DNA of 34,024 nucleotides from SAR202 cluster bacterium (GCA_016872355.1 VGZY01000002.1:68484-102507), one strand, 5' to 3'; counted from the first letter of the stretch, positions 7,669-19,013 are shown. The notes: generated by a model from the letters alone, not told the origin. Numbers and translations: made by a program.

Positions 7669-8093
7669 AAGTAGCTTTCGACACCAACGTCGATTTGGAC
7701 GTCCTCCTGGACCGGTCACCGCATTCCGAAATTGCCTCGCAGTTGTTCGCGTATGTGGCCCGTTCCGAAATCACCGGCATCTTGTCGGCCACCTCGATAA
7801 CGACCATACACTACGTATCTTCAAAGAACGTGGGTAAGTCCGGAGCCGACAAACTCGTCGAGTCTTTGATAGGAACGTTTGAAATCGCCGAGGTTAATGA
7901 CGACGTTATCCGAAGTGCATTGAAGTTGAGTTTTGCCGATTTTGAGGATGCGGTCTTACACGAAGTAGCGCGGAATTGCGGTGCTGACGCCATCGTCACA
8001 AGAGACCCGAAGGGGTTTGCTAAAGGTTCGATTAGAGCATTTCAGCCGCAATCTCTGCTGGTGCTCCTGGAAAGCGGCGTGATCAATCTGTAG
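7665..8093 (+). CDS. PIN-domain ribonuclease toxin
   Basis: This 142-residue protein has PIN-fold signatures: VAFDTNVDLDVLLDR at the start (first acidic residue Asp6) and the C-terminal DFEDAVLHEVARNCGADAIVTRDPKGF, which carries the second acidic cluster and the VTRD strand. It fits the PIN_3-type RNases, Mg2+-dependent endoribonucleases that act as toxins. The start is GTG 7665, overlapping the antitoxin stop by four bases (GTGA). Third-position base use is less GC-biased than in the flanking dap and purA genes, consistent with a horizontally acquired module. The target RNA cannot be inferred. Confidence 0.85.
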   Translation: MKVAFDTNVDLDVLLDRSPHSEIASQLFAYVARSEITGILSATSITTIHYVSSKNVGKSGADKLVESLIGTFEIAEVNDDVIRSALKLSFADFEDAVLHEVARNCGADAIVTRDPKGFAKGSIRAFQPQSLLVLLESGVINL

Positions 8094-8112
8094 AGGCCTG
8101 ACGAGGACCGGC

Positions 8113-8424
8113 TCACTCCAGAAACCCTTGCTCCCGCAGCCGCCTTATGCTCTGGTCCAGCGACTCCTCCAGTTCCTTCTCTAGCCCGTAGTAGTCCACT
8201 ACTTGCATCGCCGCCAGGAGCAGGCCTTTCACCTCGCCAGCCAGCTTCACGCGGTCCGGCCCACCGTACTTATGGCGCTTGCTGCCGCTCCCCTCGAAGT
8301 GGTTCACCTGCTGCGCCAGCTCGCCGCCCTCTTCCAGTATGCGAGTCATTATTTGGAACGGGTCTTTGCCGTTCGGGAACCGCCGCTCGAGGCCCTGGTT
8401 GACCAGCTTGACCTTGTCGAACAT
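8113..8424 (-). CDS. MazG-like nucleotide pyrophosphohydrolase-related protein
   Basis: A 103-residue all-helical protein. RILEEGGELAQQVNHFEG resembles the first metal-binding helix (E..E) of MazG-type pyrophosphohydrolases. AGEVKGLLLAAMQVVDYYG resembles the second (E...D). This family hydrolyses nucleoside triphosphates to monophosphate and pyrophosphate, but substrate and activity are unproven here. The start at ATG 8424 was chosen because AGGGGG lies 5 nt upstream. A longer frame from 8451 lacks such a site. It lies downstream of purA on the same strand, separated by purA's terminator, so it is probably transcribed separately or by read-through. Confidence 0.7.
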   Translation of the reverse strand: MFDKVKLVNQGLERRFPNGKDPFQIMTRILEEGGELAQQVNHFEGSGSKRHKYGGPDRVKLAGEVKGLLLAAMQVVDYYGLEKELEESLDQSIRRLREQGFLE

Positions 8425-8444
8425 ACTTACCCCCTGATTGCCGT

Positions 8445-8480
8445 AAAACAAAAGCGCCGAGGCTCTTCACCCCGGCGCTT
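8445..8480 (-). terminator. Rho-independent terminator of purA
   Basis: On the minus strand an 8-bp stem (AAGCGCCG, 8473-8480, with CGGCGCTT, 8452-8459) with a 13-nt loop is followed by TTTTGTTTT. It begins 33 nt after the purA stop. Confidence 0.85.
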
Positions 8481-8512
8481 CTCTCTTCCGTCTTTACCCT
8501 AAACCCCAAACT

Positions 8513-9868
<1,356 letters not shown>

Positions 9869-9900
9869 TAAACGGCAGCAGCGGGCAGTCGGATAAGGCA

Positions 9901-9990
9901 GTAGTTGGTAGTAGGTAGTTAGTAGTTGGCCAGACCAAATTCGATCGGCTGTTGGCTTGGCTGACTACCTACTACCAACTACTAACTACC
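9901..9990. repeat. palindromic dispersed repeat, copy A
   Basis: About 90 bp. The left flank is built of TAGTTGG/TAGTAGG units, and the right flank is roughly their reverse complement (ACTACCTACTACCAACTAC, 9964-9982). The core begins GTAGTTGGCCAGAC and contains CGGCTGTTGG. The whole could fold into a long imperfect hairpin. The same core and flanks recur at 11337-11420. The TAG of the adjacent pterin dehydratase gene (9986-9988) lies inside the repeat. Confidence 0.75.
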
Positions 9991-10327
9991 CGCCACCGGC
10001 GATCTGGTCCGTCTTCGCGGCCATGATGAAGTCGTTGCGGTGGAGTCCCTTGATCTTGTGCGTCCACCAGCCGACGCCCACCCTACCCCACTCCACCACG
10101 AGGCGCGGGTGGTGGCCCTCCTCTTCGGCGGCCTGGCCCACCTTGTTGGCAAATGCCAGCGCCTGAGCGAAGTCTTTGAACTTGAACGTGCGCTCAAGGT
10201 GCTTAACGCCCTGCTCCTCGGTAAGCTCCCAGTTGGGCACCAGCGGCTTCAGCTCAACGATTTCCGCATCCGTAACTTTCGGTGAGTCCCTCCTGCATAC
10301 ACCGCATTTCTCGCGCCAGAGTGTCAT
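9986..10327 (-). CDS. pterin-4a-carbinolamine dehydratase
   Basis: This enzyme dehydrates 4a-hydroxytetrahydrobiopterin to regenerate the pterin cofactor of aromatic amino acid hydroxylases. Some bacterial homologues work in other pterin pathways. The 113-residue product carries EEGHHP (residues 69-74) with the catalytic His pair, and GWWTHKIKGLHRNDFIMAAKTD with His90 and Asp99. An N-terminal addition of about 17 residues contains a CGVC pair (8-11) not needed by the fold. ATG 10327 follows AGGAGG at about 8 nt. The gene is divergent from galU. Its stop codon lies in repeat copy A. No aromatic hydroxylase is visible in this window. Confidence 0.93.
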   Translation of the reverse strand: MTLWREKCGVCRRDSPKVTDAEIVELKPLVPNWELTEEQGVKHLERTFKFKDFAQALAFANKVGQAAEEEGHHPRLVVEWGRVGVGWWTHKIKGLHRNDFIMAAKTDQIAGGG

Positions 10328-10351
10328 ATACAGGCCTCCTGGGGACCGGGA

Positions 10352-10367
10352 TTGACCGGTTGGTCAA
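10352..10367. promoter_or_regulatory. operator-like inverted repeat, pterin dehydratase/galU intergenic region
   Basis: TTGACC (10352-10357) and GGTCAA (10362-10367) are perfect 6-bp arms around GGTT. The site is 25-40 nt upstream of the dehydratase ATG and each arm reads as a passable -35 hexamer in one direction. It may be a repressor operator. No regulator gene is next to it. Confidence 0.4.
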
Positions 10368-10410
10368 CATAAATATCCTAGCACAGGTAGTAGAGTCAGT
10401 TGGAATGTGT

Positions 10411-10419
10411 TGCTATACT
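10411..10419 (+). promoter_or_regulatory. extended -10 promoter element for galU
   Basis: TGCTATACT is identical to the element before rpsB. No good -35 is present. The predicted start near 10426 leaves a leader of about 47 nt to the TTG start of galU. Confidence 0.55.
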
Positions 10420-10472
10420 CGGTTAGAAGCGAGTTCCCCATCCTCTCAAGCTGCAACTTCCAGGAGGCCCCA

Positions 10473-11336
10473 TTGAAGGTACGAAAGGCTGTAATCCCCG
10501 TCGCAGGCTTCGGCACGAGGTTCCTGCCGGCAACGCGCGCCGTGCCCAAGAACCTACTGCCCGTGCTGGACACACCCGTGATCCACTTTGCGGTGGAGGA
10601 GGCGGCAAAAGCGGGGATAGAACACATCGTCCTCGTCATGTCTCAGCGTCAGGAAGCGATGGGCTACTACTTCGGCAAGTACACCGAGCTGGAGCTGGCA
10701 CTGGAGAAGAAGGGCAACAAGGCGATGCTGGAAAAGATGCTCGCTATCCCGAAGATGGTGGAGATCAGCTATGTCTACCAGCACGAGCAGATGGGCCTTG
10801 GCCACGCCGTGAAGACTGCAAAAGCGGTAGTGGGCAGGGAGCCGTTCGCCGTGTTCCTTCCAGACGACATCATCTGGTCAGAGAAGCCGACTATCGGATC
10901 GATGATCGATCTCTACAACCAGTACCAGTCAATCGTCCTGGCTATCAAGCAGGTGCCGGACGAGATGGTGCCTAACCTGGGGATCGTCGCCGGCAATCAG
11001 ATCGCCGACCAGGTGTACCAGGTGACGAAGATGGTGGAGAAGCCGAAGTTGGCGGACGCTCCGTCGAACCTGGCCATAATCGGACGGTACGTTCTCCCGC
11101 CGGAGATATTCGACGTGCTGGACCGCACGAAGCCGGGCGCCATCGGCGAGATACAGCTAACGGACGCAATGGCCACGCTTATGTCCTCCACCGGCAAGGC
11201 CTACGGCTACAAGTTCCACGGCGCACACTTCGATACCGGCGTTCCGCTGGGCATGCTCAAGGCCTCCGTCTACGCCGCCATGAAGCGGGAGGACCTGGCC
11301 CCGCAGCTCAAAGAGTGGCTGAAGAAGTACCAGTAG
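10473..11336 (+). CDS. galU: UTP-glucose-1-phosphate uridylyltransferase
   Basis: GalU makes UDP-glucose from UTP and glucose-1-phosphate for glycan and envelope polysaccharide synthesis. The TTG at 10473 has AGGAGG (10462-10467) at 5 nt and gives 287 residues. Upstream in-frame ATG 10407 would add residues that match nothing and lies upstream of the predicted transcription start. Motifs are the nucleotide-binding PVAGFGTRFLPATRAVPKN at the N terminus, VFLPDDI (metal and UTP binding), MVEKP and GEIQLTDAM. The product ends LKKYQ, and its TAG runs directly into repeat copy B. The three P-loop paralogues follow on the same strand after the repeat. Confidence 0.95.
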   Translation: MKVRKAVIPVAGFGTRFLPATRAVPKNLLPVLDTPVIHFAVEEAAKAGIEHIVLVMSQRQEAMGYYFGKYTELELALEKKGNKAMLEKMLAIPKMVEISYVYQHEQMGLGHAVKTAKAVVGREPFAVFLPDDIIWSEKPTIGSMIDLYNQYQSIVLAIKQVPDEMVPNLGIVAGNQIADQVYQVTKMVEKPKLADAPSNLAIIGRYVLPPEIFDVLDRTKPGAIGEIQLTDAMATLMSSTGKAYGYKFHGAHFDTGVPLGMLKASVYAAMKREDLAPQLKEWLKKYQ

Positions 11337-11420
11337 TAAGTAGTGGGTAGTTGGTAGTTGGCCAGACATACAGCCGGCTGTTGGATTGGCCAGCTACTAA
11401 CTACCTACTACCAACTACCA
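11337..11420. repeat. palindromic dispersed repeat, copy B
   Basis: About 84 bp. It shares GTAGTTGGCCAGAC and CGGCTGTTGG with copy A, and has flanks of TAGTTGG-type units on the left and CTACCTACTACCAACTACCA on the right. It is directly adjacent to the galU TAG. The inverted flanks can pair to form a long hairpin and may act as a transcription or mRNA 3' end. Confidence 0.75.
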
Positions 11421-11474
11421 TCCCTCTGTGTTACCCTTTCGCCCAGCCCTTCAGCGACGTTCCCAGGAGGCCTC

Positions 11475-12191
11475 ATGCGACTTATTCTAGCCGGCTGCGA
11501 GTACTCGGGGACCACTACCCTTGCCTACCGCCTCCGCGACTGGATCCACACGGTCATCGGCGGCAACGTCAACCGGATCCACGACCACTTCAAGATACCT
11601 TACACGTTTGTCCATATGCCTGAGTACACTCCCACCCCGGACGCTACTCCGGACGAGGTGAAGAGCTTCCTCTCGCTCAGCCCGCGCATAATGGATACGG
11701 TGATGCGGCATAACTGCGTTTACCACTCCAAGGCCATCAAGGGCATGGAGGACAAGATCATCATCGGCATGCACATCGATGAGCTTGTCTACGGCCCTCG
11801 CTATTTCAACTACGGGCAGGCAGGCACGAATGGGGACAGGCGGGCGTTCGGCCTGGGCATCGAGCGGACGGTCCTGGCAGAGGCCCCTGATACCATCCTG
11901 GTCCACGTTCACGCCACCCCGGATGTGATCGCAAAGCGCATGAGGCAGAACCCCCACCCGAACGGACTTGTGAAGGAGAATGACATCCAGTTCGTCCTGG
12001 GCAGGTTCGCGGAGGAGGTCGGCCACTCCGTGCTTCGTCGGAAGATTGCTCTGGATACGAGCACGATGTCTGTGGAAGAGACCTTAAACGAATTCGTTCG
12101 CAAGGTTGAGCCGCTCATGGCGGACAACGATCGGCGGCGAATGCTCCTGCGCCAGGTCTGGCTCAAAGACGGCGCCGCGGCCGGGAAGTAG
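11475..12191 (+). CDS. P-loop protein with Lys-less Walker A, paralogue 1
   Basis: Function is not recognised. The 238-residue protein begins with a beta strand and the loop GCEYSGTTT (residues 7-15), which has the GxxxxG spacing of Walker A but Thr where the Lys should be. HDHFK (36-40) follows, then IIIGMHIDE (95-103), a Walker-B-like strand ending in an acidic pair. Near the C terminus comes a strand with ATPDVIAKRM (147-156) and a lid-like PHPNGLVKENDIQFVLGRF. The overall order resembles thymidylate/deoxynucleoside kinases. The loop itself equals the SGTT phosphosulfate loop of sulfotransferases. ATG 11475 has AGGAGG 4 nt upstream. It is the first of three tandem paralogues and the most divergent, with no WPH after DHFK. 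Confidence 0.8.
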   Translation: MRLILAGCEYSGTTTLAYRLRDWIHTVIGGNVNRIHDHFKIPYTFVHMPEYTPTPDATPDEVKSFLSLSPRIMDTVMRHNCVYHSKAIKGMEDKIIIGMHIDELVYGPRYFNYGQAGTNGDRRAFGLGIERTVLAEAPDTILVHVHATPDVIAKRMRQNPHPNGLVKENDIQFVLGRFAEEVGHSVLRRKIALDTSTMSVEETLNEFVRKVEPLMADNDRRRMLLRQVWLKDGAAAGK

Positions 12192-12199
12192 GTGCGCCA

Positions 12200-12967
12200 G
12201 TGAGACTGCTAATTGTCGGCTGTGAATACTCCGGCACCACCACGTTCACCTGGCAGGTGATGACGTGGGCCAAGAAGCACCTGGGAGCGCCGGACCTCGG
12301 CCCCCACGACCACTTCAAGTGGCCGCACATCGCACATCCAAAGGCCTCGTCCACCGAAGCGCACGACAAGTACTTACACGATTGGGAGGCCGGTCGCGGA
12401 CCGGACCCCACCACCCACGCGCTAACGCTGGAAGAAAAGATGCAGCTTTTGGACCTCCCGCCGACGATCCAGGAGATGTTCATGCGCTACCTGATCCAGT
12501 ACCACCTCCAGGACGCCTTCTACTCCGACCCGGACATGGTGATGGTGGGCATGCATTTCGACGAGGCAATCTACGCGCCGCTCTTCTACGGCTACGGCGC
12601 CGTTGGACAGTACGCGGCCCGTAACCACGAGTCGCGAATCGTGGAGCAGCGCCTTTACGACGTCGCGCCGGACCTGGTGCTTATCCAGGTCAAAGCGACT
12701 CCAGAGACGATTGCGAAGCGGCTAAAGGCAAAGCCACACCCGCACGGGATCATCAAGGAGAAGGACATCGAGCTCGTCCTTAAACGGTTCCAGCAGGAGT
12801 ACGAAGACTCGTCAATCTACCGCAGGTTCACAATCGACACGACGAGGGCGTCACCTGCTGAGTGCCTTGAGCAGTTTGTGGAGAACATGAAGCCGCTCTG
12901 GACCGAGTCGGACAGGATGCGGATGATGGCGCACAGGGAGCTTGCAAAGCAAGGGTACGGGGTGTAG
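12200..12967 (+). CDS. P-loop protein with Lys-less Walker A, paralogue 2
   Basis: Function is not recognised. The 255-residue paralogue of the preceding gene starts at GTG, 8 nt after its stop, with only a weak GGTG upstream. Shared landmarks fall at the same positions: GCEYSGTTT at 7-15, HDHFKWPH at 36-43, MVGMHFDEAIYAP, KATPETIAKRL, PHPHGIIKEKDIELVLKRF and DTTRASPAECLEQF. The C-terminal ESDRMRMM is shared in form with paralogue 3. It is closer to paralogue 3 than to paralogue 1 in length and in the region between residues 40 and 85. Tight spacing argues for translation from one mRNA with its neighbours. Confidence 0.8.
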   Translation: MRLLIVGCEYSGTTTFTWQVMTWAKKHLGAPDLGPHDHFKWPHIAHPKASSTEAHDKYLHDWEAGRGPDPTTHALTLEEKMQLLDLPPTIQEMFMRYLIQYHLQDAFYSDPDMVMVGMHFDEAIYAPLFYGYGAVGQYAARNHESRIVEQRLYDVAPDLVLIQVKATPETIAKRLKAKPHPHGIIKEKDIELVLKRFQQEYEDSSIYRRFTIDTTRASPAECLEQFVENMKPLWTESDRMRMMAHRELAKQGYGV

Positions 12968-12969
12968 AG

Positions 12970-13737
12970 ATGCGACTGCTGATAACCGGCGCCGAATACA
13001 CCGGCACAACGACCCTCTCGTGGGCGATTGTGGAGTGGATGCGGGAGAACATGGGTGTTGCCAACCTGTGGACGCACGACCACTTCAAATGGCCCCACCT
13101 GTCGCATCCCCGGGCGAGGTCTGCTGCGCACCAGGACGAGATGTATGCGGACTGGCTGGCGGGGAAGGCCGAGGACCCCACGCGCCTTGGCCTTACGCTG
13201 GAAGAGCAAAAGAAGATCATGGCGCTCAGCCCGCGGCTGAGGGAGATGTTCCAGCGCTACCTCGTCAGCTACCACGTGATGCCGGCCTTCTTCCAGGAGC
13301 CGGACTACATAGTCATTGGCATGCACATTGAAGAGGCGGTCTACGCGCCCATGTACATGGGGTACGGCCGCAATGGGGAGTACGGGGACCGCGCCGAGAT
13401 GGCCATGGACGTCGAGCAAGCGCTATTCAAGTACGCCCCGGACCTGGTCATGGTAATGCTGAACGCCTCGCCGGAGGTCGTCTCGAGCCGTATGAAAGCG
13501 ACGCCCCACACCAACTCGATTGTGCCAGAACGCGACGTGCCCACCGTTCTGCGCCGGTTTGAAGAGGTATACGCAGCCTCTTCCATCCACCGGAAATTCA
13601 AGATCGACACGAGCAAGGCGACCGTGCAGGAGTCGCTGGCCGAATTCCTTCAGAAGATGGAGCCGCTGTGGTCTGACACGGACCGCCTCCGGATCATGTC
13701 CCACAAGCAGCTACGGAGATTCGGCCACAAGGTGTAG
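12970..13737 (+). CDS. P-loop protein with Lys-less Walker A, paralogue 3
   Basis: Function is not recognised. The 255-residue third member starts at ATG two bases after the stop of paralogue 2. Its loop is GAEYTGTTT (7-15), again lacking the Walker A Lys. HDHFKWPHLSHPRA is at 36-49, VIGMHIEEAVYAP replaces DE by EE, and NASPEVVSSRM and DTSKATVQESLAEF follow. The same architecture and 255-residue length as paralogue 2 point to a recent duplication relative to paralogue 1. The gene ends 14 nt before a strong 24-bp hairpin (13752-13810) that separates it from the convergent flotillin gene. Confidence 0.8.
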   Translation: MRLLITGAEYTGTTTLSWAIVEWMRENMGVANLWTHDHFKWPHLSHPRARSAAHQDEMYADWLAGKAEDPTRLGLTLEEQKKIMALSPRLREMFQRYLVSYHVMPAFFQEPDYIVIGMHIEEAVYAPMYMGYGRNGEYGDRAEMAMDVEQALFKYAPDLVMVMLNASPEVVSSRMKATPHTNSIVPERDVPTVLRRFEEVYAASSIHRKFKIDTSKATVQESLAEFLQKMEPLWSDTDRLRIMSHKQLRRFGHKV

Positions 13738-13751
13738 GGCATCGTACGCGC

Positions 13752-13810
13752 GTGTAGCTGCACACCATGCTGTGCCCGGTATTAATGCACAGCATGCTGT
13801 GCAGCTACAC
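13752..13810. terminator. 24-bp inverted repeat between convergent genes, likely bidirectional transcription stop
   Basis: Left arm 13752-13775 (starts GTGTAGCTGCACA) and right arm 13787-13810 (ends TGTGCAGCTACAC) pair over 24 bp with one mismatch, around an 11-nt loop. No T-tract flanks it, so it is not a textbook Rho-independent terminator. Its place between the stop of paralogue 3 and the flotillin stop suggests mRNA 3'-end protection or termination in both directions. Confidence 0.6.
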
Positions 13811-13827
13811 AGATACCTCGACTTCGT

Positions 13828-15281
13828 CTACCCGCTCCTGGTGCCGTCCGCGTCCACCTCGTCCGCCCCGTGAGCGCCACCGTTCTGCGACGTCATGACG
13901 CCGGGCAGGTTCTTGAGGGTCTTGATTATGTCTATGCCTGTGAGCGACTCCACGAGAGCGGGCAGCTGAGCGATCGTGTTGGAGACGTCGCGCGTGACCT
14001 TGCTCGCGCCCGCACCGTCACCGTTACTGCCTCCATTGCTAATTACGACAATGCTGTCCGTCTTTGCCAGTGGCTCAGCGACGGCCTTTGCGAGCTCAGA
14101 CAACGACTGGAAAATCTGTTGGACCAGGGCCGCCTGCCCGTACTCCTTCCAGGCCTCGGCCTTCTTCTGCATCGCCTCGGCTTCTGCGAGTCCTCTCGCA
14201 CGGATGGCGTCCGCCTCCGCCTCGCCGCGCAGGCGAATGGCGTCCGCGTCTGCCTGGCCGTGCAGGCGTATCGACTGGGCCTGGGCCTCCGCCTCTGCGA
14301 TCGCCCGGGCCTTGTTGCCCGCGGCGAGCGCCTCGAGCTGGTACTTTTCTGCATCGGCGCTGATCTCCACGCGCCGCTTGTTGCCCTCGGCGACGATCAT
14401 CAGCTTGTCGCGCTCCGCCTCCGCCGGCCTTCTGACCGTTGCATCCAGCTCGCGTTGCCGGCGCAGTATCTCCTGGTCCTGTATCTGAATCTGCTTCTGG
14501 CGTTCGACAACGTCGATCTGCAGCTCTTCGGACCTGATCGTCTGCTTCGTTTTCGCCGCCTGGAGCTGGTACGCCAGCTCGGCCTCGACCTTGCTGGCGT
14601 TTACCTCCTGGTCGTACGAAGCCTTCTGCGTTGAGAAGTCCTTCTGCGATTCAGCGATCTGCGTGTCGGCAGCGAACTTGGCCGCCTGGCGCACCTGCTC
14701 GGCCTGGGCGGCCTTGATGCCCGCGTCGCGCGCGGCCTCAGCCTCGCCGATGGCGGCATCGCGCTTCACCTCCGCGGTGCGCTTCTTGCCCAGCGCCTCC
14801 AGGTAGCCGTGGGAGTCCTGGATATCGTGGATGGTAAAGCTCACGATCTCCATGCCCATATTGGTCATGTCGGTGTGGGCAACTTCGCGCACCTTGTCGG
14901 CGAATGTGGCGCGGTCGCGGTAGATCTCCTCAACCGTCATTGTGCCCAGGATGGCGCGCTGCTGGCCCTCAAGGGTCTGCAGAGCGATGCGCGCGACTTC
15001 CTGCGGGACTTGCCAAGAAACTGCTCCGCCGCCGTCCTTATCGCCTCCTCGCTCCTGCCAACCTTCACCTGCGCCACGCCGTCCACGGAAACCGCCACGC
15101 CTTCTTGAGTGTAGACGCGCTCGGTGACGACGTTCAGCGTCATAACCTCCAGCGACAGCACCTGGGGCTTCTCAAGGATCGGAATGACAAATGAGCGGCC
15201 ACCGACCTTGATCTTCCGCAGTTTTGTACCGCCGGATACGATCAGGGCCTCGTTTGGACCTACCTTGTGAAAACCGGCCAT
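13828..15281 (-). CDS. flotillin-like SPFH-domain protein, split by a frameshift
   Basis: Flotillins are membrane-associated scaffold proteins with an N-terminal SPFH/band-7 domain and a long coiled coil. ATG 15281 (SD AAGGAG about 7 nt upstream) reads 92 residues through the SPFH start, ending AAEQFLGKS, then loses the frame. The correct continuation QEVARIALQTLEGQQRAILG lies in another frame and leads into MTVEEIYRDRATFADKV (frame open 13828-14940). One missing base in the GGG run at 15005-15007 explains it. The rest is intact: SPFH remainder, then a long Ala/Glu/Arg-rich coiled coil (AEAEA, LRGEAEADAIRARG repeats) and a Gly-rich tail. It forms an operon with nfeD upstream. It is either a recent pseudogene or a base-call error. 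Confidence 0.85.
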
Positions 15282-15302
15282 CGTGCGTCTCCTTCTGCCA
15301 GA

Positions 15303-16667
15303 TTAGGGCTTGCCTTGCGGGAGCCTGGGCTCCTTGACCATCCTCTCAACCTTCAGGACGTCGCGGTAGACGCCTGTTACCTGGATATGCTCGTCCTTGG
15401 GAATGAAACCCTCGGTGTAGTCCGCCGCCGCTACGTACTCGCGACCGTTGACCATTACCTTGCCGGAGGGACGCAGGTCCGTTAACGATATGCCCCATTC
15501 CCCAATGATCTCCAGTTCGGAAGGGTCAATGTTCCCCGTGTTGCTGCCGACGTCCTGCCTTGCGAACCTGAAGAACACGGCGAAAGTGGTCAGCGCGATT
15601 GCCGCCATGGCGCCGATTATCCACAGGCTTACGCGGAGGCTTGGCTCAGGGAAGTCCGGGGCCGAAAAGTAGCCGCCGAACAGGAGCAGCCCCCCGAGGA
15701 CCAGGGCAACCACGCCGCCGACGCCGAGGACCGTGTGGCCGTCGATGTGGACTTCGAGGTAAAAGAGGACCATTGCGAAGACCAGAAGACCCACGGCTAT
15801 CCAGTTTACGGGGAGGTTGCCGAAGCCGACCAGCCCCAGGGCGATGCATATGCCGCCGACAATTCCCGGGCCGATCAGACCCGGCGTGGCGATCTCGATG
15901 ATGATGGCAACGCCGCCGATCACGAAGAGCAGAAATGCGATGTTAGGGTTCGCGAGGAAGCCGATGATGTTGTCCAGTATCGTCGGCTCGACACTGCTGA
16001 TACTCGCTCCCGCGACGCTCACCGTCACCTCGCCCGAGGCCGTCCGCGCCGTGCGCCCATCGACCAGCGCCAGCAGCTCGTTAAGGTCGTGGGCGGTGAA
16101 GTCGATGATCCCGGCGTCCAGCGCCTCGGTGGTGGAGAACGACCACGCGAGCGAGACCGTCTCCTAGAGCGCGGCACCGTTTCGGCCCCGCTCCTGAGCT
16201 ATGCTGCGGATGAAGGCGCGGGTGTCCTCGTTTACCTTCCGGCCGAGTGTTCCCTCAATGTCGCCCCCGTCGCCGTTTATGGGAGATGCTGCGCCAATGT
16301 TGGTGCCGGGGGCCATAACGGCGAAATTGGCGGCGGCGGTAACGAATGTGCCGGCGGATGCTGCCTGCGCCCCGCCGGGTGCCACGAAAACCGCCACCGG
16401 AACATCGGAGGCAAGTATGGAGGCCACGATATCACGTGTCGAGACGACAAGGCCGCCGGGCGTGTCCATCTGGATGACGACAAGGCGCGCGTCCTCGGAC
16501 TCTGCGCGGTCTATGCCCCGCGCAACGCGCTTGGCGACCATGGAGTCTATTGGGCCGTCTATCTGAACGAGATACACGGTGTTGGTGGCAGTGGAGGATG
16601 TCGCCGCGCCGATGAAGACCGAGAGCAGGCCCAGGGCAAACGCAAGGAGCCCTGTTTTCCTGACCAT
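15303..16667 (-). CDS. NfeD family membrane serine protease, interrupted by an in-frame TAG
   Basis: NfeD proteins couple a ClpP-like protease domain to a transmembrane region and a C-terminal OB fold, and are usually encoded beside flotillins. ATG 16667 (AAAGGAG about 6 nt upstream) gives a signal/TM segment (residues 4-24), then the protease domain with MDTPGG (68-72), the presumed nucleophile Ser104 in QAASAGT and Lys144 in LGRKVNEDT. Codon 168 is TAG (16164-16166), right after RGRNGAAL. The same frame continues as ETVSLAWSFSTTEALDAGIIDF, four or so TM segments and the OB fold (GEWGISLTDLRPSGKVMVNG), ending TAA at 15303. Total length would be 454. The downstream part could restart at GTG/ATG near 16028. 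Confidence 0.85.
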
Positions 16668-16778
16668 GACGCGCTCCTTTCCGGTTGTTTCGCAGGGTGC
16701 CGGCGGCCATCCGCGTCGGCCGTCCTGCATGTTGTCCATAATATTCATGGATGATAGCGAAAAGTCGCTGCAACGCGC

Positions 16779-16796
16779 ATCACATGACGCTGTGAT
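16779..16796. promoter_or_regulatory. short inverted repeat upstream of nfeD
   Basis: ATCACA (16779-16784) and TGTGAT (16791-16796) are perfect arms around 6 nt. The site lies between recQ and nfeD, about 110 nt upstream of the nfeD start. The half-sites face the opposite way from a CRP site. It is a candidate operator with no linked regulator. Confidence 0.25.
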
Positions 16797-16823
16797 TTCG
16801 AAACGCGCCGGACATGAGCCTTA

Positions 16824-19013
<2,190 letters not shown>

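Noticed and set aside
15735-16754. 339-codon plus-strand frame opposite nfeD
   Set aside because: Antisense of the NfeD coding frame, which has clear protease and OB-fold motifs. The antisense product is repetitive Asp/Gly/Arg.
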